From: Alphaproteobacteria bacterium
GTDB lineage: Bacteria; Pseudomonadota; Alphaproteobacteria; Micropepsales; Micropepsaceae
Direction: 5' to 3'
Assembly (NCBI GenBank): GCA_028871345.1
Contig: JAGWNK010000034.1
Coordinates: forward strand, 1-44,375
DNA: 44,375 nt
Shown here: piece by piece, positions 32,366 through 41,697 of the stretch
How the letters are laid out: every line of letters starts with the position of its first letter
Numbering within the stretch: position 1 is the first letter of the stretch
Translations under genes and position numbers: made by a program
The notes under the pieces: generated by a model
Told to the model about the DNA's origin: nothing
The model's database searches: none
What the model saw: only the letters and a program-made list of their open reading frames with translations

Positions 32366-34411
32366 ATGACACCCACCAAGTTCCTCGTCGGTCAGATCGC
32401 TATCGTCTTTGCCGTCGCGATTGGTGGGCTGTGGTTTGCGACGCAATGGGCCGCATGGCAATTGGGCTATCAGGCGCAACTTGGAGCACCGTGGTTCTCG
32501 ATCGCAAGCCATCCGATGTACCGGCCGTGGAGCCTGTTCGGCTGGTGGTACGCCTATGACGCTTATGCGCCAGCATTGTTCAACAAAGCGGGTGCGATTG
32601 CTGCCTTAAGCGGGTTCGCCGGTTGCGCTGTCGCCATCATAGGCTCGCTTTGGCGGGCACGGCAGGCGCACCTCTCGACGACTTACGGATCGTCACGCTG
32701 GGCAACGCCGCGCGAAATCAAACAGGCCGGATTGTTCCGTGCGGCAGGCGTATTCCTCGGACAGCTAGGCGGCGAATATCTGCGCCACGACGGGCCTGAG
32801 CACGTCATGGCGTTCGCGCCGACGCGGTCCGGCAAGGGCGTCGGCCTGGTCGTGCCGACGCTCCTGTCGTGGACGCAAAGTGTCGTCATTCATGACATCA
32901 AAGGCGAGAACTGGCAGCTCACGGCAGGCTGGCGCAGCCGCTTCTCGCACTGCCTGCTGTTCAATCCAACCGACCCGAAAAGCGCGCGCTACAATCCGCT
33001 GCTCGAAGTGCGCAAAGGACCGGACGAGGTTCGCGATGTCCAGAATATCGCCGATATTCTTGTTGATCCGGAAGGTGCGTTGGAACGGCGCACGCATTGG
33101 GAAAAGACCAGTCATTCCCTGCTGGTGGGGGTGATTCTGCACGTCCTTTATGCCGAAAAAGATAAGACGCTCGCGCGCGTCGTGAGTTTCCTTTCCGACC
33201 CCAAACGATCGTTCGAGCACACGTTGCGCGCCATGATGGCAACCAACCATCTGGGCACACCCAAGGCACCGATCGTCCATCCCGTCGTCGCCTCGGCGGC
33301 GCGTGAGGTACTCAACAAATCCGAGAACGAGCGCTCCGGCGTGCTTTCGACGGCGATGTCGTTCCTCGGTCTTTATCGCGATCCGACCGTGGCTCGTACG
33401 ACCGCGGCGTGCGACTGGCGGATTGCAGACTTGGTCGATGCCACCCGTCCAGTATCTCTCTATCTCGTCATTCCGCCATCGGATATTTCGCGGACCAAGC
33501 CACTGGTCCGTCTGGTGCTCAATCAGATCGGCCGGCGGTTGACGGAGCGGCTAGAAGGCGATCCGAGCAAGAGCCGCAAATACAAGCTGCTCATGATGCT
33601 GGACGAGTTTCCGGCACTCGGCAGGCTCGATTTCTTCGAGACCGCGCTGGCCTTCATGGCCGGCTACGGTATCCGCGCCTATCTCATCGCGCAATCTCTC
33701 AACCAGATTTCCAAGGCCTACGGAGAGAACAACGCCATCCTCGATAATTGCCATGTTCGCATCGCGTTTTCGTCGAACGACGAACGCACGGCCAAGCGTA
33801 TTTCGGACGCGTTGGGCACCGCGACGGAATTGCGGGCGCAGAAGAACTACGCGGGCCATCGCCTCTCGCCCTGGCTTTCGCATGTCATGGTCAGCCGCCA
33901 GGAAACCGCCCGACCGCTCCTGACGCCGGGTGAGGTCATGCAACTGTCGCCGAACGACGAGTTAGTGCTGGTGTCGAGCCTCGCACCGATCCGGGCCAAG
34001 AAGCTGCGCTATTACGAAGACCGCAATTTCACGGCGCGCGTATCCGCCGCGCCGGTCCTTGCCGACGATATCTACCGCGACAGGCCGGAGCCGCGCCCCA
34101 ACGATTGGAGCGGCCAGGTACGCGGGCCGCACGAAGTCCTGGCTGCCGTGCTCGACGGCGAGAACAGCGCAGTGTCCGACGAAGGTGGTCTCCAGCAGCA
34201 GCGCCATCCCGGGCTTCCCGAGCAGGAAACAACATCCGCCCCGAACGGCCAGGTCCGCGATCACTCGGATGAAACGGAGGGCGACGGCGATCCCGCGGCG
34301 GACGCAACCGCAATGAATAGGGGCCAGCTCGGCGCGGTGGGGAAGGCGCATGCCATGAACGAGGGCGAATCCCACCGCGGACCGGGCGACGACCTGTTAC
34401 CGGCATTTTGA
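32366..34411 (+). CDS. traG: TraG/VirD4 type IV coupling protein
   Basis: This 681-residue ATPase brings the relaxase-DNA complex to the secretion channel. N-terminal membrane helices lie at about 7-28 and 70-92. Walker A is PTRSGKGVG with Lys157, and Walker B is LLMMLDEFPALGRL with Asp413/Glu414. The motif LIAQSLNQI and the ending region DNCHVRIAFSSND are typical. The last 80 residues are polar and unconserved. The ATG follows a GGAGA site by 9 nt. The preceding 117-nt gap after cargo gene 2 shows no clear promoter. Confidence 0.92.
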   Translation: MTPTKFLVGQIAIVFAVAIGGLWFATQWAAWQLGYQAQLGAPWFSIASHPMYRPWSLFGWWYAYDAYAPALFNKAGAIAALSGFAGCAVAIIGSLWRARQAHLSTTYGSSRWATPREIKQAGLFRAAGVFLGQLGGEYLRHDGPEHVMAFAPTRSGKGVGLVVPTLLSWTQSVVIHDIKGENWQLTAGWRSRFSHCLLFNPTDPKSARYNPLLEVRKGPDEVRDVQNIADILVDPEGALERRTHWEKTSHSLLVGVILHVLYAEKDKTLARVVSFLSDPKRSFEHTLRAMMATNHLGTPKAPIVHPVVASAAREVLNKSENERSGVLSTAMSFLGLYRDPTVARTTAACDWRIADLVDATRPVSLYLVIPPSDISRTKPLVRLVLNQIGRRLTERLEGDPSKSRKYKLLMMLDEFPALGRLDFFETALAFMAGYGIRAYLIAQSLNQISKAYGENNAILDNCHVRIAFSSNDERTAKRISDALGTATELRAQKNYAGHRLSPWLSHVMVSRQETARPLLTPGEVMQLSPNDELVLVSSLAPIRAKKLRYYEDRNFTARVSAAPVLADDIYRDRPEPRPNDWSGQVRGPHEVLAAVLDGENSAVSDEGGLQQQRHPGLPEQETTSAPNGQVRDHSDETEGDGDPAADATAMNRGQLGAVGKAHAMNEGESHRGPGDDLLPAF

Positions 34412-34419
34412 GGAACACC

Positions 34420-34863
34420 ATGAAGCCGCGTCACCAATTCTATCTCGACGAGCCGAACCAGGAAGAGCTTGACCGGCTGGCGGCTGAACCCGGTGCGACC
34501 CGATCTGCGATCGTGAATGCCGCGCTCAAATCTTACTTCACCCATCGCGGCGCAAGCGAGCTTGAACGGACATTCCGAATGCGGTTGGAACGGATGAGCG
34601 AATTCCTGGAACGCCTCGAACGCAATCAGCACATCGCGCTGGAGAGTTTTGCGCTCTTTGTTCACTACGAGCTGGGGATCACGCCGCAGCTTCCGCCCGC
34701 CGAACAGGCCGCGGCGCAGGCAGTTGGCCGCGATCGCTTCCAACATTTTATCGAGCAGGTTAGCCGCCGCATGGCAGGCGACCGGCGCGTAGCCGACGAA
34801 GTTGCAGCGCGCGCCGTGCAAACGGACCAACCGAGTGAACCTCAGAGAATAGCTGCCGAATGA
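34420..34863 (+). CDS. CopG-type ribbon-helix-helix protein
   Basis: This 147-residue protein has an N-terminal ribbon-helix-helix (about 1-45, HQFYLDEPNQEELDRLAAEP then RSAIVNAALKSYF). A helical C-terminal part (about 50-147) follows. Genes of this type sit between traG and trbB in many Trb elements and are thought to regulate the transfer operon. The ATG at 34420 follows an AGGA; an upstream TTG at 34408 would overlap traG. Its stop overlaps the trbB start by 4 nt. Confidence 0.85.
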   Translation: MKPRHQFYLDEPNQEELDRLAAEPGATRSAIVNAALKSYFTHRGASELERTFRMRLERMSEFLERLERNQHIALESFALFVHYELGITPQLPPAEQAAAQAVGRDRFQHFIEQVSRRMAGDRRVADEVAARAVQTDQPSEPQRIAAE

Positions 34864-35855
34864 GCGCGACGCATGAACATAAGGAAAGCCGTGAGCGCCG
34901 CAGGACTATGCTGCGCACGGCCATGGGACCGCAAATCGCGGAGGCCCTTGCCGATCCGCTGGTCATCGAAATCATGGTCAACCCGGACGGCGTGTTGCGG
35001 TTGGATCGTTTGGGGGAAGGCCGCTCCGAGACGCCATCGCATCTAGCGCCATCGGAGGTCGAGCGGATCATCCGTTTGGTGGCCTCGAATGTCCGGTTGG
35101 AAGCCCATGGCGGCAATCCCATCGTCAGTGCGGAGTTGCCGCCGCGCGAAGACGGCGTAGCGGGCGAGCGCTTTGAGGGTCTGTTGCCGCCCGTTTCGAT
35201 GGCGCCGTGTTTCTCGATCCGCAAGCCTGCCAAGCGCATCTACATGCTCGACGATTATGTCGCCGACCGGATCATGTTGGCGGTGCAGGCGGACGCGCTC
35301 CGGCTCGCGGTCGCCGAGCGGAAAAACATTCTCGTGGCCGGTGGTACGAGCTCGGGCAAAACGACGCTCGCGAATGCGCTTCTGGCTGAGATCGCCAAGC
35401 TCGACGAGCGCGTGATCCTGATCGAGGACACCCGCGAACTGCAATGCGCGGCGCGCGATTGCGTGGCGTTGCGCACCAAGGCGGGCGTCGTGTCGCTCGC
35501 CGATCTGGTGCGCTCAACTCTGCGCCTTCGCCCCGACCGGATCATCGTGGGCGAAGTGCGCGGGCCTGAGGCCCTCGACATGCTCAAGGCGTGGAACACG
35601 GGTCATCCCGGCGGCATCACCACGGTACACGCGAACTCGGCGCAAAGCGCTCTTTATCGTCTTGAACAGCTTGTGCAGGAGGTGGTCGTCAGCGTGCCGA
35701 GGCGTCTGATCGCCGAGGCCATCGATCTCGTCGTATTCATCAGCGGGCGGGGCGTCTCGCGGCGCATCGAGACCATCGCGGAGATACGCGGCCTCGCGCC
35801 CGACGGCGACTACGCCCTTGTGCACACTCAAAGTCCAAAACTTCAGGCCCTGTAA
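34860..35855 (+). CDS. trbB: TrbB (VirB11-family) transfer ATPase
   Basis: This 331-residue secretion ATPase powers pilus assembly and substrate transfer at the inner face of the membrane. Walker A is AGGTSSGKTTLA with Lys167, the Asp-box is ILIEDTRELQ, the Walker B region is RPDRIIVGEVRGPEA, and the His-box is HPGGITTVHANSA. All are intact. The ATG overlaps the CopG stop. It leads the trb operon, with trbC following 11 nt later. Confidence 0.94.
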   Translation: MSATHEHKESRERRRTMLRTAMGPQIAEALADPLVIEIMVNPDGVLRLDRLGEGRSETPSHLAPSEVERIIRLVASNVRLEAHGGNPIVSAELPPREDGVAGERFEGLLPPVSMAPCFSIRKPAKRIYMLDDYVADRIMLAVQADALRLAVAERKNILVAGGTSSGKTTLANALLAEIAKLDERVILIEDTRELQCAARDCVALRTKAGVVSLADLVRSTLRLRPDRIIVGEVRGPEALDMLKAWNTGHPGGITTVHANSAQSALYRLEQLVQEVVVSVPRRLIAEAIDLVVFISGRGVSRRIETIAEIRGLAPDGDYALVHTQSPKLQAL

Positions 35856-35866
35856 GGAGACTCGCC

Positions 35867-36184
35867 ATGCTCAAATTCTTTCGCCGCTCGTTCTCGATAG
35901 GCATCGCGCTGCCATTGATGTTTGCCTCGGTCGCGCACGCTGCCGGCACCAACATGCCGTGGGAACAGCCTCTGCAGCAGATTCTGGACTCGGTGCAAGG
36001 GCCGGTCGCCAAGATCGTCGCCGTCATCATCATCATTATCACCGGCCTGACGCTGGCCTTCGGCGAGACCGCAGGCGGCTTTCGGCGGCTGATCCAGATC
36101 GTCTTCGGGCTATCCATCGCCTTCGCCGCATCGAGTTTCTTCATGTCGTTCTTCTCGTTCGGCGGCGGAGCGCTGGTACGGTGA
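35867..36184 (+). CDS. trbC: TrbC (VirB2-family) conjugative pilin
   Basis: This 105-residue prepilin has a signal sequence (about 1-27, ending AHA) and two hydrophobic helices (about 45-67 and 75-98). This fits the small cyclic pilin subunit of P-type systems. TraF, encoded at 27094-27618, is the expected maturation protease. A AAGGAG site precedes the ATG. The stop overlaps the trbD GTG by 4 nt. Confidence 0.92.
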   Translation: MLKFFRRSFSIGIALPLMFASVAHAAGTNMPWEQPLQQILDSVQGPVAKIVAVIIIIITGLTLAFGETAGGFRRLIQIVFGLSIAFAASSFFMSFFSFGGGALVR

Positions 36185-36435
36185 TCGAAGGTTTTGAGAT
36201 TCCACTGCACCGCTCGCTGACCGAGCCGATCCTTCTTGCGGGTGCGCCGCGCGCCATCGCGATCGTCAACGGCACGATCGCAGCGGCACTTGGATTGGGC
36301 CTGCGGCTATGGATCGCCGGTCTTCTGCTGTGGGTCATCGGTCATTCCGTCGCCGTCTTTGCCGCAAAACGCGATCCGGACTTCGCGGAGGTTCTCCGCC
36401 GCCATCTTTGCCAAAGGTCGTATCTGTCATGTTGA
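36181..36435 (+). CDS. trbD: TrbD (VirB3-family) inner-membrane protein
   Basis: This 84-residue protein starts at the GTG overlapping the trbC stop and reads IEGFEIPLHRSLTEPILLAG, with the conserved HRSLTEP box. Hydrophobic helices follow at about 25-65 (IAIVNGTIAAALGLGLRLWI and GLLLWVIGHSVAVFAAK). VirB3 proteins support the VirB4 ATPase in pilus assembly. It overlaps the trbE start by 7 nt. It is easily missed because of the GTG start. Confidence 0.9.
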   Translation: MIEGFEIPLHRSLTEPILLAGAPRAIAIVNGTIAAALGLGLRLWIAGLLLWVIGHSVAVFAAKRDPDFAEVLRRHLCQRSYLSC

Positions 36436-38897
36436 ACCTCGCCGAATACCGAAATAAATCTGATCGACTCGCCGATCATCTGCCTTGGGCGGCCCTGGTC
36501 GCACCGGGCGTCGTGCTCAACAAGGACGGCAGCTTCCAGCGGACCTTTCGCTTCCGCGGTCCGGATCTCGAAAGTGCGACCGAAGCGGAACTCGTGGCGG
36601 CCTGCGCCCGTGTCAACAATGTGCTGCGGCGGCTCGGTTCCGGCTGGGCATTGTTTTTTGAGGCGGACCGCTTCGCGGCAGCCGGTTATCCGCAATCGGA
36701 ATTTCCTGATCCTGCGTCCTGGCTTGTGGACGAGGAGCGCCGCGCGCAATTCGAGGATGGGATTCTTGCCGGAGCCGAGGAAATCCGCGGCACCCGCCGG
36801 GAGCACTACGAGAACGCCTATTACCTCACACTCTTATATTTGGCGCCGCCCGACCAGGTCGCCCGGGCCGAACGTGCGCTGATAGACACTGGCGCCGACG
36901 AACAAACGCGGGACTGGCGGCACGAACTGGACGCTTACGTCGCGGAAACCAACCGCACACTCGATCTCTTGGGCCAGGTCATGGCGGAAATCGCGCCGCT
37001 CGACGATCGCGAAACCCTGACCTATCTGCATCGCACCATCTCCACGAAACGGCACGCCGTCGAACCGCCTGCGGAGCCAGTCTATCTGGACGCGATTCTC
37101 GCCGACGAGCCTTTGCATGGCGGTCTGGAACCGATGCTGGGCGAGGCGTATCTGCGTACGCTGACGATTCTCGGTTTTCCCAACGCCACGCGGCCGGGAT
37201 TGCTCGACGCGCTCAACCATCTCGACTTTCCGTATCGCTGGACGACGCGCTTCATCGCGATGGACAAGACCGAAGCGACCAAGGTTCTGACCAAGCTCCG
37301 GCGCCAATGGTTCAACAAGCGCAAGTCCATCACCCAGCTCCTGCGCGAGGTGATGCACAACGAGCCGGTCCAGCTTCTCGATTCCGACGCCGACAACAAG
37401 GTCGTTGATTCCGATGAGGCTCTACAGGCCCTGGGCGGAGACCACGTCGCTTTCGGCTATTTGACGACGACGGTGTGCCTGGCGGACGAAAGCCGGGTGC
37501 GCGTCGAGGAAAAGGTCCGTGCTGTCGAACGGGTTATCAACGGTCTCGGATTTACGACGATCCGCGAGAGCTTGAACGCGGTGGAAGCATGGCTCGGAAG
37601 CCTGCCGGGCCATGTCTATGCCAATGTGCGTCAGCCATTGGTTCACACCTTGAATCTGGCGCATCTCATGCCGTTGTCGTCGGTGTGGGCAGGGCCCAGA
37701 CGGAACGAGCATCTCGACGGTCCGGCGCTCTTCTATGCAGAAACTAGTGGCTCGACGCCATTCCGCTTTTCCACCCATGTCGGCGATGTCGGCCACACGC
37801 TCATCGTGGGGCCAACAGGCGCCGGCAAGTCCGTGTTGCTGGCCCTGATGGCCTTGCAGTTCCGGCGCTATGGCGGAAGTCAGGTCTATATCTTCGACAA
37901 GGGCAATTCCGCGCGCGCCGCGGTTCTGGCGATGGGCGGGGCACATCACGAACTCGGTTCGGACAGCGCGCTGGCGTTCCAGCCCTTGATCCGCATCGAC
38001 GATCCGACCGAACGCAGCTGGGCTGCAGAATGGATCGGTACGTTGTTCGATCACGAGAAGATCGCACTGACGCCGGAGGTGAAAGAGACGCTCTGGTCGG
38101 CATTGTCCAGTTTGGCTTCGGCACCGGCGGAGGAACGCACGCTGACCGGCCTGTCGGTCCTCCTGCAGTCGAACGCGCTCAAATCCGCGCTTTTGACCTA
38201 CACCCTGGAAGGTCCGTTCGGCCGTCTGCTCGATGCAGCCGAAGACAATCTCGCGCTGGCGGATGTGCAATGTTTCGAGACCGAGAGTCTGCTTCATCAG
38301 TCCAGCGTCGTCCTTCCGGTCCTGACCTATCTGTTCCACCGGCTGGAAGCGCGGTTTACGGGACGGCCCACGCTTCTCATTCTCGACGAGGCCTGGGTCT
38401 ATCTCGACAATCCGCTGTTCGCCGCGCGCATCCGCGAATGGCTGAAAGTGCTGCGCAAGAAGAACGTGTCCGTCGTCTTCGCCACACAATCCTTGGCCGA
38501 CATCGCGAACTCATCGATTGCGCCGGCCATCATCGAAAGTTGTCCGCAGCGCATCTTCCTGGCGAACGAACGCGCGATCGAGCCGCAGGGCCGGATCGCC
38601 TATGAGCAGTTCGGACTCAATGATCGGCAAATCGAGCTCGTCAGCCGAGCGATCCCTAAGCGCCAATATTATCTGCAATCCCGCCGCGGCAATCGGCTGT
38701 TCGAACTCGGGCTCGGTCCGATCGCGCTTGCGTTTTGCGCGACGTCGTCGCCAACGGACCAGGCGCTCATAGAACGGATCAGAGCTTCGAGCGCGCCCGG
38801 CTGCTTCGCCGCCAATTTCCTGGAAGCCCGCGGACTGGATTGGGCTTCGAATCTTCTTGAACAGCAACCCAACCACCAACTGGAGGCAGCCGAATGA
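36429..38897 (+). CDS. trbE: TrbE (VirB4-family) transfer ATPase
   Basis: This 822-residue ATPase of the mating-pair channel has the CagE/TrbE N-terminal domain (about 1-400) and the ATPase domain with Walker A GPTGAGKSVLLALM (Lys467). Walker B is LLILDEAWVYLD (about residues 650-661). The FATQSLADIANSSIAPAIIESCPQRIFL segment, shown here in part as FATQSLADI and ESCPQRIFL, is typical. The ATG at 36429 lies inside the end of trbD; upstream extension would overlap it and is not used. The stop overlaps trbJ by 4 nt. Confidence 0.94.
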   Translation: MLNLAEYRNKSDRLADHLPWAALVAPGVVLNKDGSFQRTFRFRGPDLESATEAELVAACARVNNVLRRLGSGWALFFEADRFAAAGYPQSEFPDPASWLVDEERRAQFEDGILAGAEEIRGTRREHYENAYYLTLLYLAPPDQVARAERALIDTGADEQTRDWRHELDAYVAETNRTLDLLGQVMAEIAPLDDRETLTYLHRTISTKRHAVEPPAEPVYLDAILADEPLHGGLEPMLGEAYLRTLTILGFPNATRPGLLDALNHLDFPYRWTTRFIAMDKTEATKVLTKLRRQWFNKRKSITQLLREVMHNEPVQLLDSDADNKVVDSDEALQALGGDHVAFGYLTTTVCLADESRVRVEEKVRAVERVINGLGFTTIRESLNAVEAWLGSLPGHVYANVRQPLVHTLNLAHLMPLSSVWAGPRRNEHLDGPALFYAETSGSTPFRFSTHVGDVGHTLIVGPTGAGKSVLLALMALQFRRYGGSQVYIFDKGNSARAAVLAMGGAHHELGSDSALAFQPLIRIDDPTERSWAAEWIGTLFDHEKIALTPEVKETLWSALSSLASAPAEERTLTGLSVLLQSNALKSALLTYTLEGPFGRLLDAAEDNLALADVQCFETESLLHQSSVVLPVLTYLFHRLEARFTGRPTLLILDEAWVYLDNPLFAARIREWLKVLRKKNVSVVFATQSLADIANSSIAPAIIESCPQRIFLANERAIEPQGRIAYEQFGLNDRQIELVSRAIPKRQYYLQSRRGNRLFELGLGPIALAFCATSSPTDQALIERIRASSAPGCFAANFLEARGLDWASNLLEQQPNHQLEAAE

Positions 38898-39622
38898 AAC
38901 GCGCACTTCGTACTCTGTTATTCGTCACGACAATCGGTCTCGCCATCGCGCCCGCGCCGGCCACGGCGCAATTCTTTGGCAGCGGCATCGTCTTTGATCC
39001 GACGAACTACTCGCAGAATTTGTTGACCGCGGCGCGCGCGCTGCAGCAGATCAACAATCAGATTCAATCGCTGCAGAACGAAGCGATGATGCTGCAGAAC
39101 ATGGGAAGGAATCTCACCTCCCTGAATACCTCGCAGCTGGGCACGATGGTATCGGCTCTGACCCAGATCAGCACGTTGATGAATCAGGGTCAGGGGATCG
39201 CCTTCAACGTAAACGCCACCAGCACGGCGTTCGCGCAGACCTACCCGCAATCCTATCCCACCGGGACATCGACGACCACGCTCGCCACGGATGCGTTGAA
39301 ACGCTGGCAGAATACGATGGCGGCGTTCCAGCAGACGCTTCAAGTCCAGGCGCAGGTCGCACAGAACGTCCAAGCGGACTCGGCGACGCTGACCAGTCTG
39401 ACGAACACGTCGCAAGCCGCGGTCGGCAATCTGCAAGTCAATCAGGCGACCAACCAGCTTCTGGCGCTCTCCATCAAGCAACAGCTCCAGATCCAGAATC
39501 TGATGGCGGCGCAGTACCGCGCGGCTTCACTCGATCAGGCGCGCAATGCCGAATCCGAGGCACAGGCGCAATCCCAGTTCTCCACCTTCCTGGGCAATGG
39601 CTCCGCCTACACCCCGCAATAG
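38894..39622 (+). CDS. trbJ: TrbJ (VirB5-family) pilus-tip protein
   Basis: This 242-residue secreted protein has a signal peptide (about 1-25, ending ATA) and then GSGIVFDPTNYSQNLLTAAR, the usual TrbJ start. Long Gln-rich helices follow (about 45-75 and 125-220). It acts in the periplasm and pilus tip during mating-pair formation. The next gene starts only 24 nt later, so the small TrbK entry-exclusion lipoprotein that often sits here is absent. Confidence 0.92.
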   Translation: MKRALRTLLFVTTIGLAIAPAPATAQFFGSGIVFDPTNYSQNLLTAARALQQINNQIQSLQNEAMMLQNMGRNLTSLNTSQLGTMVSALTQISTLMNQGQGIAFNVNATSTAFAQTYPQSYPTGTSTTTLATDALKRWQNTMAAFQQTLQVQAQVAQNVQADSATLTSLTNTSQAAVGNLQVNQATNQLLALSIKQQLQIQNLMAAQYRAASLDQARNAESEAQAQSQFSTFLGNGSAYTPQ

Positions 39623-39646
39623 AGAAGCGCGGCAGGGTTTTGGGAC

Positions 39647-40999
39647 GTGAATAACCTGAACGTCATCGACCAGTTCATGCAGACCTTCATCCGCTACATC
39701 GATAGCGGATTCGGTCTCTTGCAAGGAGACGTTGCGGCCCTCACGACGGTCCTGATCGGCATCGACATCACGCTCGCCGGATTGTTCTGGGCGATGGAAG
39801 GCGAAGCAAACGTCCTCGCCCGTCTCATCAAGAAGGTTCTCTATGTCGGCAGCTTTGCCTTGATCATCAACAACTTCTCGACCCTCTCGATGATTATCTT
39901 CAATTCTTTTTCGACGCTGGGCCTTCAGGCCACCAACAGCGGGTTGACGGCAGCCGATCTCTTGCGGCCGGGCAAGCTGGCTGGAACCGGGTTCCAAGCC
40001 GCCTGGCCGCTGTTGCAGCAAGCCGGCGCTCTCATCGGCTTTACCACCTTCTTCAACAATTTCGTCACGATAGTGGTCCTGCTGTTCGCCTGGATCGTGG
40101 TCGTGCTGTCTTTTTTTATCCTGGCGGTACAGCTCTTCATCACGATCCTCGAATTCAAACTGACAACGCTGGCCGGATTCGTCCTTGTGCCGTTCGCGCT
40201 ATGGGGCAAGACGGCGTTCCTGGCCGAACGAGTGCTCGGCAATGTGGTCTCGTCCGGCATCAAAGTGATGGTGCTTGCCGTCATCGTCGGCATCGGCGCT
40301 ACGTTCTTCAGCCAGTTCACCTCAGCGCTCCAAGGCCAGCAACCGAGCCTGGCCGACGCGATGTCGCTGGCGCTTGCTTCTTTGTCGCTGTTCGGGCTCG
40401 GAATCTTCGGTCCGGCCATTGCCACGGGTCTTGTTTCGGGCGCGCCGCAATTGGGCGCTGGCGCAGCCCTGGGCACGGTCGGCGCACTCGTGGGCGGCGC
40501 GGCTCTTGCCGGCGCGGGTGCTGCCGGAGCGGGCCGGTTGGCGGCAGGCGCCGGTCTCGGAGCCGTTCGCGCCGGAACGGCGCTCACAGCCGGTGCATCG
40601 GCGGCCTACCAGCTCGGCCAAGCGACTTCGGGGGCAAGCGGGGCCGCGGGCGTCGGCGCGGGATTAGCCGGCGTGGCACGCGCCGGAGCCGGCGCCGTCG
40701 GCAACGTCGCCAAAGGCATGGGCGAACGCATCGCGTCGGGTTTCAACGACAGCGTTCAGGCCGGTCGCGACGCCGCGTTCCGTGCCACCGGCGGCACGAA
40801 AACCGGAAAGGCCGCCAACGAGAACAAAGCAGGCAACGCGCCGCCGCCCGCTTCATCGGGTGGAACGCCCGATTGGGCGCGAAGGCTACGTAACGAGCAG
40901 CGCCTGCGTGCGCACGCCCACACCACGAGCCAGGCTATCAAAGAGGGCGACCGGCCGGGCGCCGCCGCCATACCCGACCTCGACGAACGGGAGAGATAG
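39647..40999 (+). CDS. trbL: TrbL (VirB6-family) polytopic membrane protein
   Basis: This 450-residue channel component has about six to seven hydrophobic helices (about 30-290), including ALTTVLIGIDITLAGLFWAM and FVTIVVLLFAWIVVVLSFFI. The C-terminal 150 residues are an Ala/Gly-rich, low-complexity tail ending in polar residues. The start is a GTG at 39647 giving NNLNVIDQF; the ribosome site before it is weak (GGGA). The gene ends directly against trbF, whose ATG follows without a gap. Confidence 0.92.
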   Translation: MNNLNVIDQFMQTFIRYIDSGFGLLQGDVAALTTVLIGIDITLAGLFWAMEGEANVLARLIKKVLYVGSFALIINNFSTLSMIIFNSFSTLGLQATNSGLTAADLLRPGKLAGTGFQAAWPLLQQAGALIGFTTFFNNFVTIVVLLFAWIVVVLSFFILAVQLFITILEFKLTTLAGFVLVPFALWGKTAFLAERVLGNVVSSGIKVMVLAVIVGIGATFFSQFTSALQGQQPSLADAMSLALASLSLFGLGIFGPAIATGLVSGAPQLGAGAALGTVGALVGGAALAGAGAAGAGRLAAGAGLGAVRAGTALTAGASAAYQLGQATSGASGAAGVGAGLAGVARAGAGAVGNVAKGMGERIASGFNDSVQAGRDAAFRATGGTKTGKAANENKAGNAPPPASSGGTPDWARRLRNEQRLRAHAHTTSQAIKEGDRPGAAAIPDLDERER

Positions 41000-41683
41000 A
41001 TGTTCAGACGCACGCTGCAACGTTATGGCCAAACGCCGGAAGCGGCGACACCTTATCAAAAGGCCGCGCAGGCTTGGGACGAACGTATGGGTGGCGCCCG
41101 CGTCCAAGCCCAGAACTGGCGTCTCGCCTCTTTTGCCTCGCTCGGACTCGCAATCCTGTTGGCGGGCGGAATGATCTGGCAATCGACCCAGAGCCGCGTC
41201 GTGCCCTACGTCGTGCAGGTCGACAAGTTCGGCGCCGTCCAGGCGATCGGACCGGCAATCCAAAATTATACGCCGACAGACGCCGAAATCGCCTGGTATC
41301 TGGCGCGTTTCGTCACGGATGTGCGCGAATTGTCGCTCGATCCGGTCGTAGTGCGGCGCGATTGGCTGGAAGCCTATGATTATGCGACCGATCATGGTGC
41401 GGTGTTTCTCAATCAATACGCACAGTCCAACGATCCCTTTAAGGCAGTGGGCGAGCGCACTGTCTCGGTCCAGATCACCAGCGTCGTGCGGGTCTCCGAC
41501 ACTTCATTTCAGGTCAAATGGACCGAACAGACCTTCGAGCACGATACGCTCGCCAAGACCGAACACTGGACGGCGATCCTCTCCATCGTGACCAAGCAGC
41601 CCGCGACCGCCGAGACGTTGAGAAAGAATCCGCTCGGGCTCTACGTCAATGGCGTGAACTGGTCGCGTGAGCTCGACAGCTAA
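41000..41683 (+). CDS. trbF: TrbF (VirB8-family) channel protein
   Basis: This 227-residue bitopic protein has a cytoplasmic N-terminus, one membrane helix (about 37-57, LASFASLGLAILLAGGMIW) and a periplasmic VirB8 domain. YVVQVDKFG, VRRDWLEAYDYAT and VKWTEQTF are family-like. It helps nucleate the secretion channel. It starts immediately after the trbL stop. Confidence 0.93.
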   Translation: MFRRTLQRYGQTPEAATPYQKAAQAWDERMGGARVQAQNWRLASFASLGLAILLAGGMIWQSTQSRVVPYVVQVDKFGAVQAIGPAIQNYTPTDAEIAWYLARFVTDVRELSLDPVVVRRDWLEAYDYATDHGAVFLNQYAQSNDPFKAVGERTVSVQITSVVRVSDTSFQVKWTEQTFEHDTLAKTEHWTAILSIVTKQPATAETLRKNPLGLYVNGVNWSRELDS

Positions 41684-41697
41684 GCAAGGAGCACCAA

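Noticed and set aside
37422..38489. Open frame of 355 codons opposite trbE
   Set aside because: Antisense shadow of the conserved VirB4 ATPase domain, no family match.
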